In this document: positions 43,590-51,623 of the stretch, one piece after another | Layout: each line of letters starts with the position of its first letter | Numbering within the stretch: position 1 is the first letter of the stretch | DNA from: Clostridia bacterium | GTDB taxonomy: Bacteria > Bacillota > Clostridia > Oscillospirales > Acutalibacteraceae | Assembly: GCA_017399405.1 (NCBI GenBank) | Contig: JAFQCT010000004.1 | Coordinates: 62,001-126,000, forward strand | DNA length: 64,000 nt | Reading direction: 5' to 3' | Program-made: the position numbers and the translations under genes | Notes under the pieces: generated by a model | What the model was told of the DNA's origin: nothing | The model's input: only the letters and a program-made list of their open reading frames with translations | The model's database searches: none

Positions 43590-44513
43590 ATGAAAAAATA
43601 CTATCCAGAGGGAATAATTTTTGAAAGTAAAGCCAACAAAAAGGCTATGGAGTCAATAAGTAATTTGCGAGAGAGTTTTTTTGCTGAAAAAATACTTGAG
43701 GGCAAAGTGACAATGTGTGACCGCGAGCATAATCTGTATGTGGATTTAGGTGTGATACAGGGCATTATTCCCCGTGAAGAATGTGCAATAGGCATTTCTG
43801 ACGGAAGTGTCCGTGATATTGCAATAATTTCAAGAGTGAATAAACCTGTTTGCTTTAAGATTATTGATTTTATGGACGATGAACAAGGTGTGCGTACAGC
43901 AATACTTAGTCGTCGCCAAGTGCAAGAAGAATGTACGGAAAATTACATAAACAATCTTGTGCCAGGTGATATTATCGACGCTCGTATTACTCATAACGAA
44001 ACTTTCGGCTCGTTTTGTGATATAGGTTGTGGAATTCCTGCACTTTTACCTATTGACAGTATTTCTGTTTCACGCATTCCGCACCCAAGTGTGCGTTTTT
44101 CGGTTAATACGGTAATCAAAGCAGTTGTGAAAAGTATAGATAATCAGGGCAGAGTAACATTGTCGCTGAAAGAACTCTTAGGCACTTGGGAAGAAAATGC
44201 AGAAAACTTCAAAGCGGGGCAAACGGTAGGGGGCATAGTCCGTTCAATTGAGAAATACGGGGTTTTTATTGAACTTTCCCCTAATCTTGCAGGACTTGCA
44301 GAATACACAAGTGATGTTAAAGAAGGAGATTCCGCGAGCGTGTATATTAAGAGTATCAATCCTGAAAAAATGAAAATAAAACTCTCTATTGTTGACAGTT
44401 TTCCCGAAAATAGTGAGCCTTTGCCATTCAGATATTATTATGATGGAAATCACATTGATAACTGGCAATATTCACCTCAAAAATCATCTAAAATAATTGA
44501 AAGTATTTTTTAA
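43590..44513 (+). CDS. S1 RNA-binding domain protein
   Basis: 307 residues from the ATG at 43590, after AAAGGTG. The open frame extends far upstream but that part overlaps prfA and DUF951 on the other strand and lacks a start signal. S1-type repeats are visible at about 30-95 (GKVTMCDREHNLYVDLGV), 115-190 (PGDIIDARITHNETFGSFCD) and 205-270 (VGGIVRSIEKYGVFIELS). It resembles ribosomal protein S1-like RNA-binding proteins of Clostridia; its target is unknown. Divergent from the prfA operon. Confidence 0.85.
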   Translation: MKKYYPEGIIFESKANKKAMESISNLRESFFAEKILEGKVTMCDREHNLYVDLGVIQGIIPREECAIGISDGSVRDIAIISRVNKPVCFKIIDFMDDEQGVRTAILSRRQVQEECTENYINNLVPGDIIDARITHNETFGSFCDIGCGIPALLPIDSISVSRIPHPSVRFSVNTVIKAVVKSIDNQGRVTLSLKELLGTWEENAENFKAGQTVGGIVRSIEKYGVFIELSPNLAGLAEYTSDVKEGDSASVYIKSINPEKMKIKLSIVDSFPENSEPLPFRYYYDGNHIDNWQYSPQKSSKIIESIF

Positions 44514-44523
44514 TAAAAAAATG

Positions 44524-44552
44524 TTGTAAAAAGTAAAAAGATATGTTAGAAT
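44524..44552 (+). promoter_or_regulatory. Promoter of the surface hydrolase gene
   Basis: TTGTAA (44524-44529), 17-base spacer and TAGAAT (44547-44552); AACGGAGGG precedes the ATG at 44586. Confidence 0.55.
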
Positions 44553-44585
44553 ATTCCTAGTTATATTTAATAACGGAGGGATTTT

Positions 44586-46703
44586 ATGAAAAAAATCAAA
44601 GTTGCGTTAAGTTTAATCCTCGCAGTAGTATTGACTTCAATTATGGTTTTACCCGCATTTGCAGCAGGTGGTTGTACTTGTGGTCATGCTCCTGTAATTC
44701 AGGTACGCGGTATTGGCGAAACACTTTATGACGCAGAAGGTAATGAGATTTTCTCAACAGAAAACATTATGAATGGTATTTTACCTGTTATCCCACAACT
44801 TGGTCAGTTCCTTACTGACACAACTAATGTTGAGTTGTTTGTTGGTGCGGCAGAGCAAGCAGTTAAAACAATCTTCGGGCCTGTTATGTATGATAACAAC
44901 GCTTCAAGACTTGTTAAAGATGCTGAGGGTAATGATACTGTAATTTCAGTTAAAAATGATAATCGTCCTGTTGAAGACTATATGAACTTTGACGATAATT
45001 TATCAGAAGAAGGCAAACTTTCAAAGGCTCTTTATGATGAACTTGGTGATGACCATGTTTACTTCTTCACTTATGACTGGACAGGAAACCCTGTAGAAAT
45101 CGTTTCTGACCTTAAAGACTTCATTAAAGAAGTTAAAAAGCAGTCAAATCACGATAAAGTTTCAATCAACGCTGAAAGTATGGGCGGTGCAATCGTAAGT
45201 CTTTACCTTAACACTTATGGTTATGGCGATATTGAAAATCTTGTTATGGCTAACTCAGCATTCAATGGTCTTGAAATGCTTGGTCAGCTTTTCACAGGTA
45301 ATGTAAATATTGACGCTGAAGCACTTACATATCTTCTTTTACAAGAACTTTTAGGTAACGCAGAATATGCAGAATTAGTGCCTTATCTTCCTGTTCTTGA
45401 ACAAATTGTTCCAATGGTTAATGATTTGATGCAGAACGAGGCTGTTAAAGCAATGATTTACAGTAGAATTCTTGTTCCTGTATTCGGCTATATGCCATCA
45501 TTCTGGTGCCTTGTTCCAAGTTATCGTTTTAACGATGCAAAAGACTATATGTTCGGTGAAAACACAGGAACACTTATTGAAACGCGTGCAGGTGCAGGCT
45601 CAAAACTTTTACAGATTGTAAACAGAGTTGGTAACGCAGGTATGAATACTGACGATATGGTTAAAGATATGGTTGGTTATACATATATTCTTGACTTAGG
45701 TTTCCTTGGTCAAAAAGAAATTGTAGTTGAACCAAAAATCAACTCTTATGCTAATGTTACAAACTACAACAAATTTATTGCTCCTGTTACTCCATCAGCA
45801 AACTGGAATAGTGACGGTGTAATTGAAGTTTACAATGCAAGTGGTTGGGCAACAGCTGCTGATATGGGTTACACTCTTGGTGACGATTACATTCAGGCTG
45901 AACTTAAAGATGTTGCTAACTATGTTTCACCTGATACAGTAATTGACGCTTCAACTTGTCAGGCTCCTGATAACACATGGTTTATCAAGAACTTAGGTCA
46001 TATTAAATATGATGCAAATGACGGTACAGCAGATTTCTATATCTGGCTTCTTACAGCAACTGAAGAATATACAATCAATACAAATACTGAATATCCTCAG
46101 TTTATGTATTATGATACAGCAATTCCTGAACTTATGACTTGGGAAGAAAAAGCAGAAAATGACGCTAACGGCGGAATTACTATTCCATCACTTCCTGGTC
46201 TCGATTTAGAAGGTCTTGCAGGTGCTCTTGACCAGGTTCTCAGCGGTTTAGAAGATTTGTTAGGCACAGACCTTGGCGACCTTGACTTTGGTAACCTTGA
46301 CTTAAGTGCAATTACAGACCTCCTTGGAAATATCAACCTTGACAGCATTCTTGGTATTCTTGGTTCACTTGACCTTAGTGCAATTACAGGTCTTCTTGGA
46401 TCACTTGGTGACCTTCTCGGTGGTCTTCTTGGTGGTGGCGATGATACACCTACAACAACTCCTACTCCTGAAGAGCCAAGTGACACAACACCAACACCTG
46501 AAGCACCAAGCACAGATACTCCAAGTACAGATACTCCAACACAAACTCCATCACATGTTGGTTCTTCATCAGTTAACAGAACACAGACAACAACAGGTCT
46601 TGTAATTGAAGGCGAACCTATTTTCAGTGCAGGTAATACTGCTTGGATTATCCTCTTTGTACTCGCAGCAGTTATTGCAGGTATTTTGATTATCAAACTT
46701 TAA
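44586..46703 (+). CDS. Surface-anchored LCAT-like alpha/beta hydrolase
   Basis: 705 residues. Signal peptide (cleavage after AFA, residue 26), then an alpha/beta-hydrolase core with FFTYDWTGNPVEI (near 160-172) and the nucleophile elbow NAESMGGA with Ser198, the layout of LCAT/PGAP1-like lipases in which HSMGG is usual. Residues about 535-620 are Leu/Gly/Asp-rich imperfect repeats (LSAITDLLG, LSAITGLLG), followed by a Thr/Pro-rich stretch and a final membrane helix (684-705). There is no LPXTG. It is probably a cell-surface lipase or esterase; the substrate is unknown. Confidence 0.78.
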   Translation: MKKIKVALSLILAVVLTSIMVLPAFAAGGCTCGHAPVIQVRGIGETLYDAEGNEIFSTENIMNGILPVIPQLGQFLTDTTNVELFVGAAEQAVKTIFGPVMYDNNASRLVKDAEGNDTVISVKNDNRPVEDYMNFDDNLSEEGKLSKALYDELGDDHVYFFTYDWTGNPVEIVSDLKDFIKEVKKQSNHDKVSINAESMGGAIVSLYLNTYGYGDIENLVMANSAFNGLEMLGQLFTGNVNIDAEALTYLLLQELLGNAEYAELVPYLPVLEQIVPMVNDLMQNEAVKAMIYSRILVPVFGYMPSFWCLVPSYRFNDAKDYMFGENTGTLIETRAGAGSKLLQIVNRVGNAGMNTDDMVKDMVGYTYILDLGFLGQKEIVVEPKINSYANVTNYNKFIAPVTPSANWNSDGVIEVYNASGWATAADMGYTLGDDYIQAELKDVANYVSPDTVIDASTCQAPDNTWFIKNLGHIKYDANDGTADFYIWLLTATEEYTINTNTEYPQFMYYDTAIPELMTWEEKAENDANGGITIPSLPGLDLEGLAGALDQVLSGLEDLLGTDLGDLDFGNLDLSAITDLLGNINLDSILGILGSLDLSAITGLLGSLGDLLGGLLGGGDDTPTTTPTPEEPSDTTPTPEAPSTDTPSTDTPTQTPSHVGSSSVNRTQTTTGLVIEGEPIFSAGNTAWIILFVLAAVIAGILIIKL

Positions 46704-46722
46704 TCCCTTATTAAATAAATTG

Positions 46723-46757
46723 AACGACAGAGATTATTTTCTCTGTCGTTTTTTTAT
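46723..46757. terminator. Bidirectional terminator between the hydrolase and DUF4363 genes
   Basis: Eleven-bp stem AACGACAGAGA/TCTCTGTCGTT (46723-46733 and 46740-46750) followed by TTTTTT. Confidence 0.9.
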
Positions 46758-46761
46758 CAAA

Positions 46762-47142
46762 TCACAAAATATTACTTATTAACACTTTTTCATTTTTGAT
46801 TATGTGGTGAAGTCGATTTATTGCAATTTCTGTTTTTTCACAAAGCCTTTCTGTGTTGCCGAGCCTGGCATATACGGGAAGGCTTTTTATTAACTCTTCA
46901 AGTTCGTCAGTTTCGGCGTGATTTACAACAGCTTCAATTCTACCGTGAATATCTTCCCATTGTTTTGCAACTTCTTCTGCTTTTTTTAGTGCTTTTTCGG
47001 TGTCATTTCTCTCTGCAAAATATACCACTTCATTGAGTGTGCTTTCAAGTTTTTCACAAGTGTCAACAAGAATAAAATACCCTGCGGTGCATATTAAAAC
47101 TGCCGAAAGTAAAGCACCTATGGCGAAGAAAATCCTTTTCAT
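46762..47142 (-). CDS. DUF4363 family protein
   Basis: 126 residues with an N-terminal membrane helix (about 5-26) and an otherwise helical body with charged heptad-like runs (EKALKKAEEVAKQWEDI). It matches the DUF4363 family, which in Clostridia is typically encoded directly after a DUF421 gene, as here with a 4-base ATGA overlap. The function is unknown; the setting beside germination genes suggests a spore membrane role. Confidence 0.78.
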   Translation of the reverse strand: MKRIFFAIGALLSAVLICTAGYFILVDTCEKLESTLNEVVYFAERNDTEKALKKAEEVAKQWEDIHGRIEAVVNHAETDELEELIKSLPVYARLGNTERLCEKTEIAINRLHHIIKNEKVLISNIL

Positions 47143-47813
47143 TGCAAGTCCTTTCCGATAATCGTTTTATTACCTTTTTTATCAATAGTCATTAAAAGAG
47201 TATTATCCACATTTATCTTATCTTTTTTAATGATTTTTTTAAGTTTTTCCATTGTCATATTACAACTGTCAAAATCTGTTTTGATAATTCGTCCGTCAAC
47301 AATAACTGCACAAGGCATTCCTGAATTTTCAATCTCTAAACTTAAATCCCCACGGGTAACAGGCTCGTATTCGGGCTTCAGCATAACGCTTATTGTTCCG
47401 TTTGTCTCAACAACTGCATATTGCACTTTACTTATATCAAAAATATCTTTTTGTCTCAGGGCTTCGAGAATATCATCAATGGTGAATCGGAGTTCTTTTA
47501 TTTTTTTCAAATCAAGTTTACCATCTCGGATAATAATTATTGAGTTTCCTTGCATAAGACTGCGGATTTTCACGCTTTTAAGACTAATTACAGATATGAG
47601 AATTTCAAGACCCACAAGCACCAGTACGGGTACAATCGTGCTTACAAGTGAAATGTCATTATCCTGCATAGGAATTGCTATAATTTCAGAAAGCAAAAGA
47701 GTAACAACAAGTTCAGTTGGTTGCAACTCGCCAATTTGTCTTTTGCCCATAATACGCATAATAAAAATCACAAAAAGATAAAGCACAGAAGTTCTTATAA
47801 GAGTTATAAACAT
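47139..47813 (-). CDS. DUF421 (YetF-like) membrane protein
   Basis: 224 residues from the ATG at 47813, after GTGGTGA; a GTG ten codons upstream is less likely. Three membrane helices in the first 90 residues with the signature IMGKRQIGELQPTELVVTLL, followed by the soluble DUF421 domain (SLMQGNSIIIIRDGKLD). DUF421 proteins recur in spore formers and some affect germination. It is divergent from the gerK operon with only about 80 bases between start codons. Confidence 0.87.
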   Translation of the reverse strand: MFITLIRTSVLYLFVIFIMRIMGKRQIGELQPTELVVTLLLSEIIAIPMQDNDISLVSTIVPVLVLVGLEILISVISLKSVKIRSLMQGNSIIIIRDGKLDLKKIKELRFTIDDILEALRQKDIFDISKVQYAVVETNGTISVMLKPEYEPVTRGDLSLEIENSGMPCAVIVDGRIIKTDFDSCNMTMEKLKKIIKKDKINVDNTLLMTIDKKGNKTIIGKDLQ

Positions 47814-47892
47814 AAAATCACCACTTATATGTTTTGCCAACACTTACAGAATATTACTGCTTTTTAAGGCAAACATAAAAATGGTGATTTTT

Positions 47893-49398
47893 ATGAAAAA
47901 CAATTGGTTTCAGAAAAAAGTTGAAGAAATAACAATGGACGAAAAAGAAAGCGGACAAAAAACAACTGTCAATACAGATTTGGATTTTAATGTAAGGTAT
48001 TTCAAATCTCAACTTGGCGGTAGTTTTGATATAAAATACAGGAATTGCACAGTAGGCGATAAGAATTTTGTATTCGTAATGGTAGACGGAATGTGCGATA
48101 GTCTGCTTATAACTGAACAGATTATGAACCCTATAATCAATGCGGATTTCAGTAATGTAGAAAACAAAAATATTGTTTATGACGCGGCTGACAGAGTCTC
48201 TGCAAGTATTGATAAATCTATTACAAACGATTTAGATAAAGCCATAGCAGAACTGATTTCAGGCAATCTTGTAATGTTCGCAGATGGCTCACAGTTTGCT
48301 GTGCTTTTTGGTGTGCAGAAGTTCCCTAAAAGAACACCTCTTGAGCCGAATACCGAAATGCAGGAGCGTGGCTCACGAGAAGGTTTTGTTGAAAGTTTCA
48401 AAGACAACATTACAATGCTTCGTCGCAGAGTGCGAAGTCCCGTTTTCAAGATTGAAACTGTTGAAGTTGGCACAACTTCAAAAACCCGTGCTTGTGTTTG
48501 TTATATGTCTGACAGAGTTAATGAGAAAACGCTTCAAAAAGTTATTGATAATCTAAAAAATGCAAAAATTGATACGGTGCTCGGTTCTGGATATTTGCAA
48601 TCTTTTCTTGATACGCCACACCCCTCAATTTTTAGCGGAGTAGGGTTTACAGAGCGTCCCGATGTGGTTACTGCGAAAATGGCAGAGGGGAAAATCTGCA
48701 TAATCGTTGACGGTACTCCTAATGCCATAATCGTTCCATATCTTTTTATTGAGCATTTTCATTCTCTTGACGATTACCTTAAACGACCGTATTATGCAAC
48801 ATTTATACGACTATTAAAAATAGCATCGTTTTTGGTCAGCGTATTTTTACCGGGGCTTTATGTTGCTGTTTGCACTTTTCATCAGGAGATTATTCCCGAA
48901 AGTATGATTTTTGGAATAACAGGTCAAGAAAGCCGAACACCATTCCCCATAATGCTTGAAGCAATTTTTATACACCTTGTTTATGAGATTGTCCGTGAGG
49001 CAGGTCTTCGAATGCCAAAAACCGTGGGTCACGCAATATCTATTGTCGGTGCGTTGGTAATTGGTGAATCAGCGGTGACAGCGGGAATAGTGTCAGCACC
49101 TATGATAATTGTAGTTGGACTTACTGCGGTCAGTTCTTTTGTGGTTTCAACTCTTTATGAGCCTGTTGCGGTGTTGCGTTTTGCGTTTATTATAATTGGC
49201 GGACTTTCAGGACTTTACGGAATAATGTTAAGTTTCGCAGTAGTGCTTATAAACGCGTCTGCAATAAACCCTTATGGCGTACCGTTTACTTCACCAATGT
49301 CACCGACAAAACTTGGAGCGTGGCGTGATTTTATACTTCGTTCAGATTGGCGAAAAATGGGTAAACGACAGATGCTTATAGACAAAATGGAGAAATAA
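47893..49398 (+). CDS. gerKA: Spore germination receptor subunit A (GerA/GerKA family)
   Basis: 501 residues from the ATG at 47893, preceded by GGTGA; an ATG at 47881 is an alternative. An N-terminal soluble region (DFNVRYFKSQLGGSFDIKYR...) of GerA type is followed by about five membrane helices and the family hallmark PFPIMLEAIFIHLVYEI. With subunits B and C it forms the germinant receptor in the spore inner membrane. The next gene starts 1 base after its stop. Confidence 0.93.
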   Translation: MKNNWFQKKVEEITMDEKESGQKTTVNTDLDFNVRYFKSQLGGSFDIKYRNCTVGDKNFVFVMVDGMCDSLLITEQIMNPIINADFSNVENKNIVYDAADRVSASIDKSITNDLDKAIAELISGNLVMFADGSQFAVLFGVQKFPKRTPLEPNTEMQERGSREGFVESFKDNITMLRRRVRSPVFKIETVEVGTTSKTRACVCYMSDRVNEKTLQKVIDNLKNAKIDTVLGSGYLQSFLDTPHPSIFSGVGFTERPDVVTAKMAEGKICIIVDGTPNAIIVPYLFIEHFHSLDDYLKRPYYATFIRLLKIASFLVSVFLPGLYVAVCTFHQEIIPESMIFGITGQESRTPFPIMLEAIFIHLVYEIVREAGLRMPKTVGHAISIVGALVIGESAVTAGIVSAPMIIVVGLTAVSSFVVSTLYEPVAVLRFAFIIIGGLSGLYGIMLSFAVVLINASAINPYGVPFTSPMSPTKLGAWRDFILRSDWRKMGKRQMLIDKMEK

Positions 49399-49399
49399 A

Positions 49400-50479
49400 A
49401 TGATAACTAAAGGAAGAATCAGTGCTTTTCAGTTTTATGTAATGTTGTTTTTAAGCCGAACGCTAACAACTGTCACATATATTTCGTCATACACAAAAGA
49501 TGTGCGACTTTCCGATATGCTTGTGCAACCAATATTCAGAATAATATTTGGCATTATCATTATGATTCCTGTGTATTTACTTTATAAAAAATATGAGAAT
49601 AAAAATCTTATTGATATAGCAAATGAACGGTCACAGGGATTTTCAAAAGTACTGTCAATATTTTATGTAATCGTATTTTTCTATTTTACGGTGGTTACAA
49701 TTGCAAGACTTGATGTATTTACGGGTACAGTTGTATTTCCCGAAACAAATGTAAATTTTATGATTATATTTGTAATAATCTTTTGCTGTTACGGTGCGTA
49801 TTTAGGTTTTGAAGCATTAGGACGAAGCTCAGTATTGTCGGCAATACTTGTAATTCCTGCTATCATTTTTATTTTGTGTGCATTGGCAAATAAAGTTGAT
49901 TTATTAAACCTTTCACCCGTATTTTATAACGGAGTAACACCTGTAATTAAAACTGCAATTGATTCAGTAGGACAAACGGTAGAATATGCCATAATTGCAA
50001 TAGCCTTGCCAAAAGTCAGCGGTAAAATTACTAAAGGGTTTTTTGTGTGGATTTTTTCACAGACCTTGTTAATGGCAATACTGTTTTTCTTTGCAGGTGC
50101 AGTTATGGGTAATTTTGCAAGTACTCAGTTGTTCCCGTTTCACACATTGGCTTCTCTTGCCGAGTTTGCTATGTTTGACCGACTTGACGCAATCTTTACA
50201 AGCGTGTGGATTATGTGTGCTTTTATTAAAGCATCTTTGCTTATTTTCTTGCAGGCAGATATTCTAAGTAAAGCATTCCCGAAAGTCAGAAAAACAAGTT
50301 TTCTTGTGATAATAGGTGTGTTATCGATTATTGCTAACTTGTTTGTAGCAGGTGAAATTGAAAGATTTTCAATAATTGACAATTCAATTATTAAAATAAT
50401 TGTAACGGGAATTACAGTTATAATTATTCCGATTATAGTGTTGATTTTGCAAGAAAGGAGAGCATTAAAAAATGCGTAG
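49400..50479 (+). CDS. gerKB: Spore germination receptor subunit B (APC-type permease)
   Basis: 359 residues with about ten membrane helices, of the GerAB/spore permease family within the APC superfamily. The start ITKGRISAFQFYVMLFLSRT is typical. The B subunit carries the germinant-binding pocket in known receptors. It overlaps the subunit C gene by 8 bases (ATGCGTAG). Confidence 0.92.
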   Translation: MITKGRISAFQFYVMLFLSRTLTTVTYISSYTKDVRLSDMLVQPIFRIIFGIIIMIPVYLLYKKYENKNLIDIANERSQGFSKVLSIFYVIVFFYFTVVTIARLDVFTGTVVFPETNVNFMIIFVIIFCCYGAYLGFEALGRSSVLSAILVIPAIIFILCALANKVDLLNLSPVFYNGVTPVIKTAIDSVGQTVEYAIIAIALPKVSGKITKGFFVWIFSQTLLMAILFFFAGAVMGNFASTQLFPFHTLASLAEFAMFDRLDAIFTSVWIMCAFIKASLLIFLQADILSKAFPKVRKTSFLVIIGVLSIIANLFVAGEIERFSIIDNSIIKIIVTGITVIIIPIIVLILQERRALKNA

Positions 50480-51623
50480 AGGATTGATTATAATACTTGC
50501 CATAATTCTTGCACTTTTCACATTCAGCGAAAATGAAATTTATAAAAAGGATATCCGTAACCGTCTTGTTATTCAGGGTATTGGTATTGATTTAGAAGAA
50601 GATGGCACATATACTGTCACTTTACAGGCAATTGACACTAATTCGTCAGAAGCCTCGTCTGCTGACGGTGCATCTCAACCACCGTTAAAATCTTATAAAT
50701 TGACGGGGGAAACAGTTTATACCGCAATAAAATCTGTTACTGAAAAAGAGGGGAAAATACCTTTATACTCACAAAATCGAATAATTTTAATTGGTAAAAG
50801 CATAACAAAAGAAAATATGAACGATGTTATTGACTTTTTTGTGCGAGATGTAGAAGTAGGCGGTACGGTTTATATTGCGGCTGCAGAAAAAACTGCCGGA
50901 GAAATTCTTACAGCCAAAAATGGTAAAGAACTAATAAGTGCACAAACTCTTGAAAACAGTATTGAGTCTTATGAATATGACGCAAAGATTTTTGCAACCG
51001 AACTTTATGAACTTATAAACCGATACAATTCAGGTTCAAAAGATTTTGCATTGCCGCTTTTTTCACTACAAGAAAACGGTGAAGAAAAATCTGCCGAAAT
51101 TGTTGGCACAGCACTTTTTGACAATACAGAATACCGAGAAGTAATCTCAAAAAACGAGACCATATATCTTAATGTGTTATCAGATGAAGTTTACAATACT
51201 GCAATTGCATTTGACGGTGGCAAGGGCACAAAAGTTTCTCTTAACATTGTAAAATCAAAAACAAAAAGGAAAGTTACACTCACAAAAGATGTTCCTACTT
51301 TCAAAATTCAGGTGTATATGGACGCAGATATTGCAGAAATCAGTGGTGGTGTTTCAAGTGCTATGACAGTAAAACAGATTGAAGAAATCAAGAAAAAAGG
51401 CGAAGAATATGTTGAAAAAAGCATAAACGCTACAATAAATTCGTTATATCATAAGCACAATAGTGATGCTTGTGGTCTTGGACGATTATTATATATTTTT
51501 GAAAAAGATTTTTATCGCAAAAACGAAAAAAATATCGACTCCGTACTGAAAAACAGTTTGTACGAAGTCGATGTTCAGTTAAATATAAGGCGAATTGGTC
51601 ACGAATATTTAAGCGATTATTGA
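50472..51623 (+). CDS. gerKC: Spore germination receptor subunit C (GerAC-like), no lipobox cysteine
   Basis: 383 residues. The body matches Ger(X)C proteins: RLVIQGIGIDLEEDG near the N terminus, SQNRIILIGKSI, the central DVEVGGTVYIAAAEKTAGEI, and the C-terminal domain ending FYRKNEKNID... LNIRRIG. Known subunits begin with a lipoprotein signal ending in GCWD/GC; here the hydrophobic segment (4-17) runs into LFTFSENEIYKKD with no cysteine, so lipidation cannot occur and the helix may serve as an uncleaved anchor. The end overlaps the convergent EAL gene by 7 bases. Confidence 0.9.
   Translation: MRRGLIIILAIILALFTFSENEIYKKDIRNRLVIQGIGIDLEEDGTYTVTLQAIDTNSSEASSADGASQPPLKSYKLTGETVYTAIKSVTEKEGKIPLYSQNRIILIGKSITKENMNDVIDFFVRDVEVGGTVYIAAAEKTAGEILTAKNGKELISAQTLENSIESYEYDAKIFATELYELINRYNSGSKDFALPLFSLQENGEEKSAEIVGTALFDNTEYREVISKNETIYLNVLSDEVYNTAIAFDGGKGTKVSLNIVKSKTKRKVTLTKDVPTFKIQVYMDADIAEISGGVSSAMTVKQIEEIKKKGEEYVEKSINATINSLYHKHNSDACGLGRLLYIFEKDFYRKNEKNIDSVLKNSLYEVDVQLNIRRIGHEYLSDY

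Noticed and set aside
46109-46696. Long open frame (195 codons) on the minus strand opposite the surface hydrolase
   Set aside because: It mirrors the repeat and Thr/Pro-rich coding region; composition is Ser/Arg/Pro-rich, there is no ribosome binding site, and the plus-strand gene has clear domain structure.
47230-47781. 183-codon open frame on the plus strand opposite the DUF421 gene
   Set aside because: Antisense of a recognisable conserved protein, with no start signals and low-complexity Ile/Ser composition.
47814-47892. Sigma-G promoter between the DUF421 and gerKA genes
   Set aside because: A GAATA...CATAAAA pair can be drawn, but the -10 would lie so close to the start codon that no ribosome binding site would be transcribed with normal spacing.
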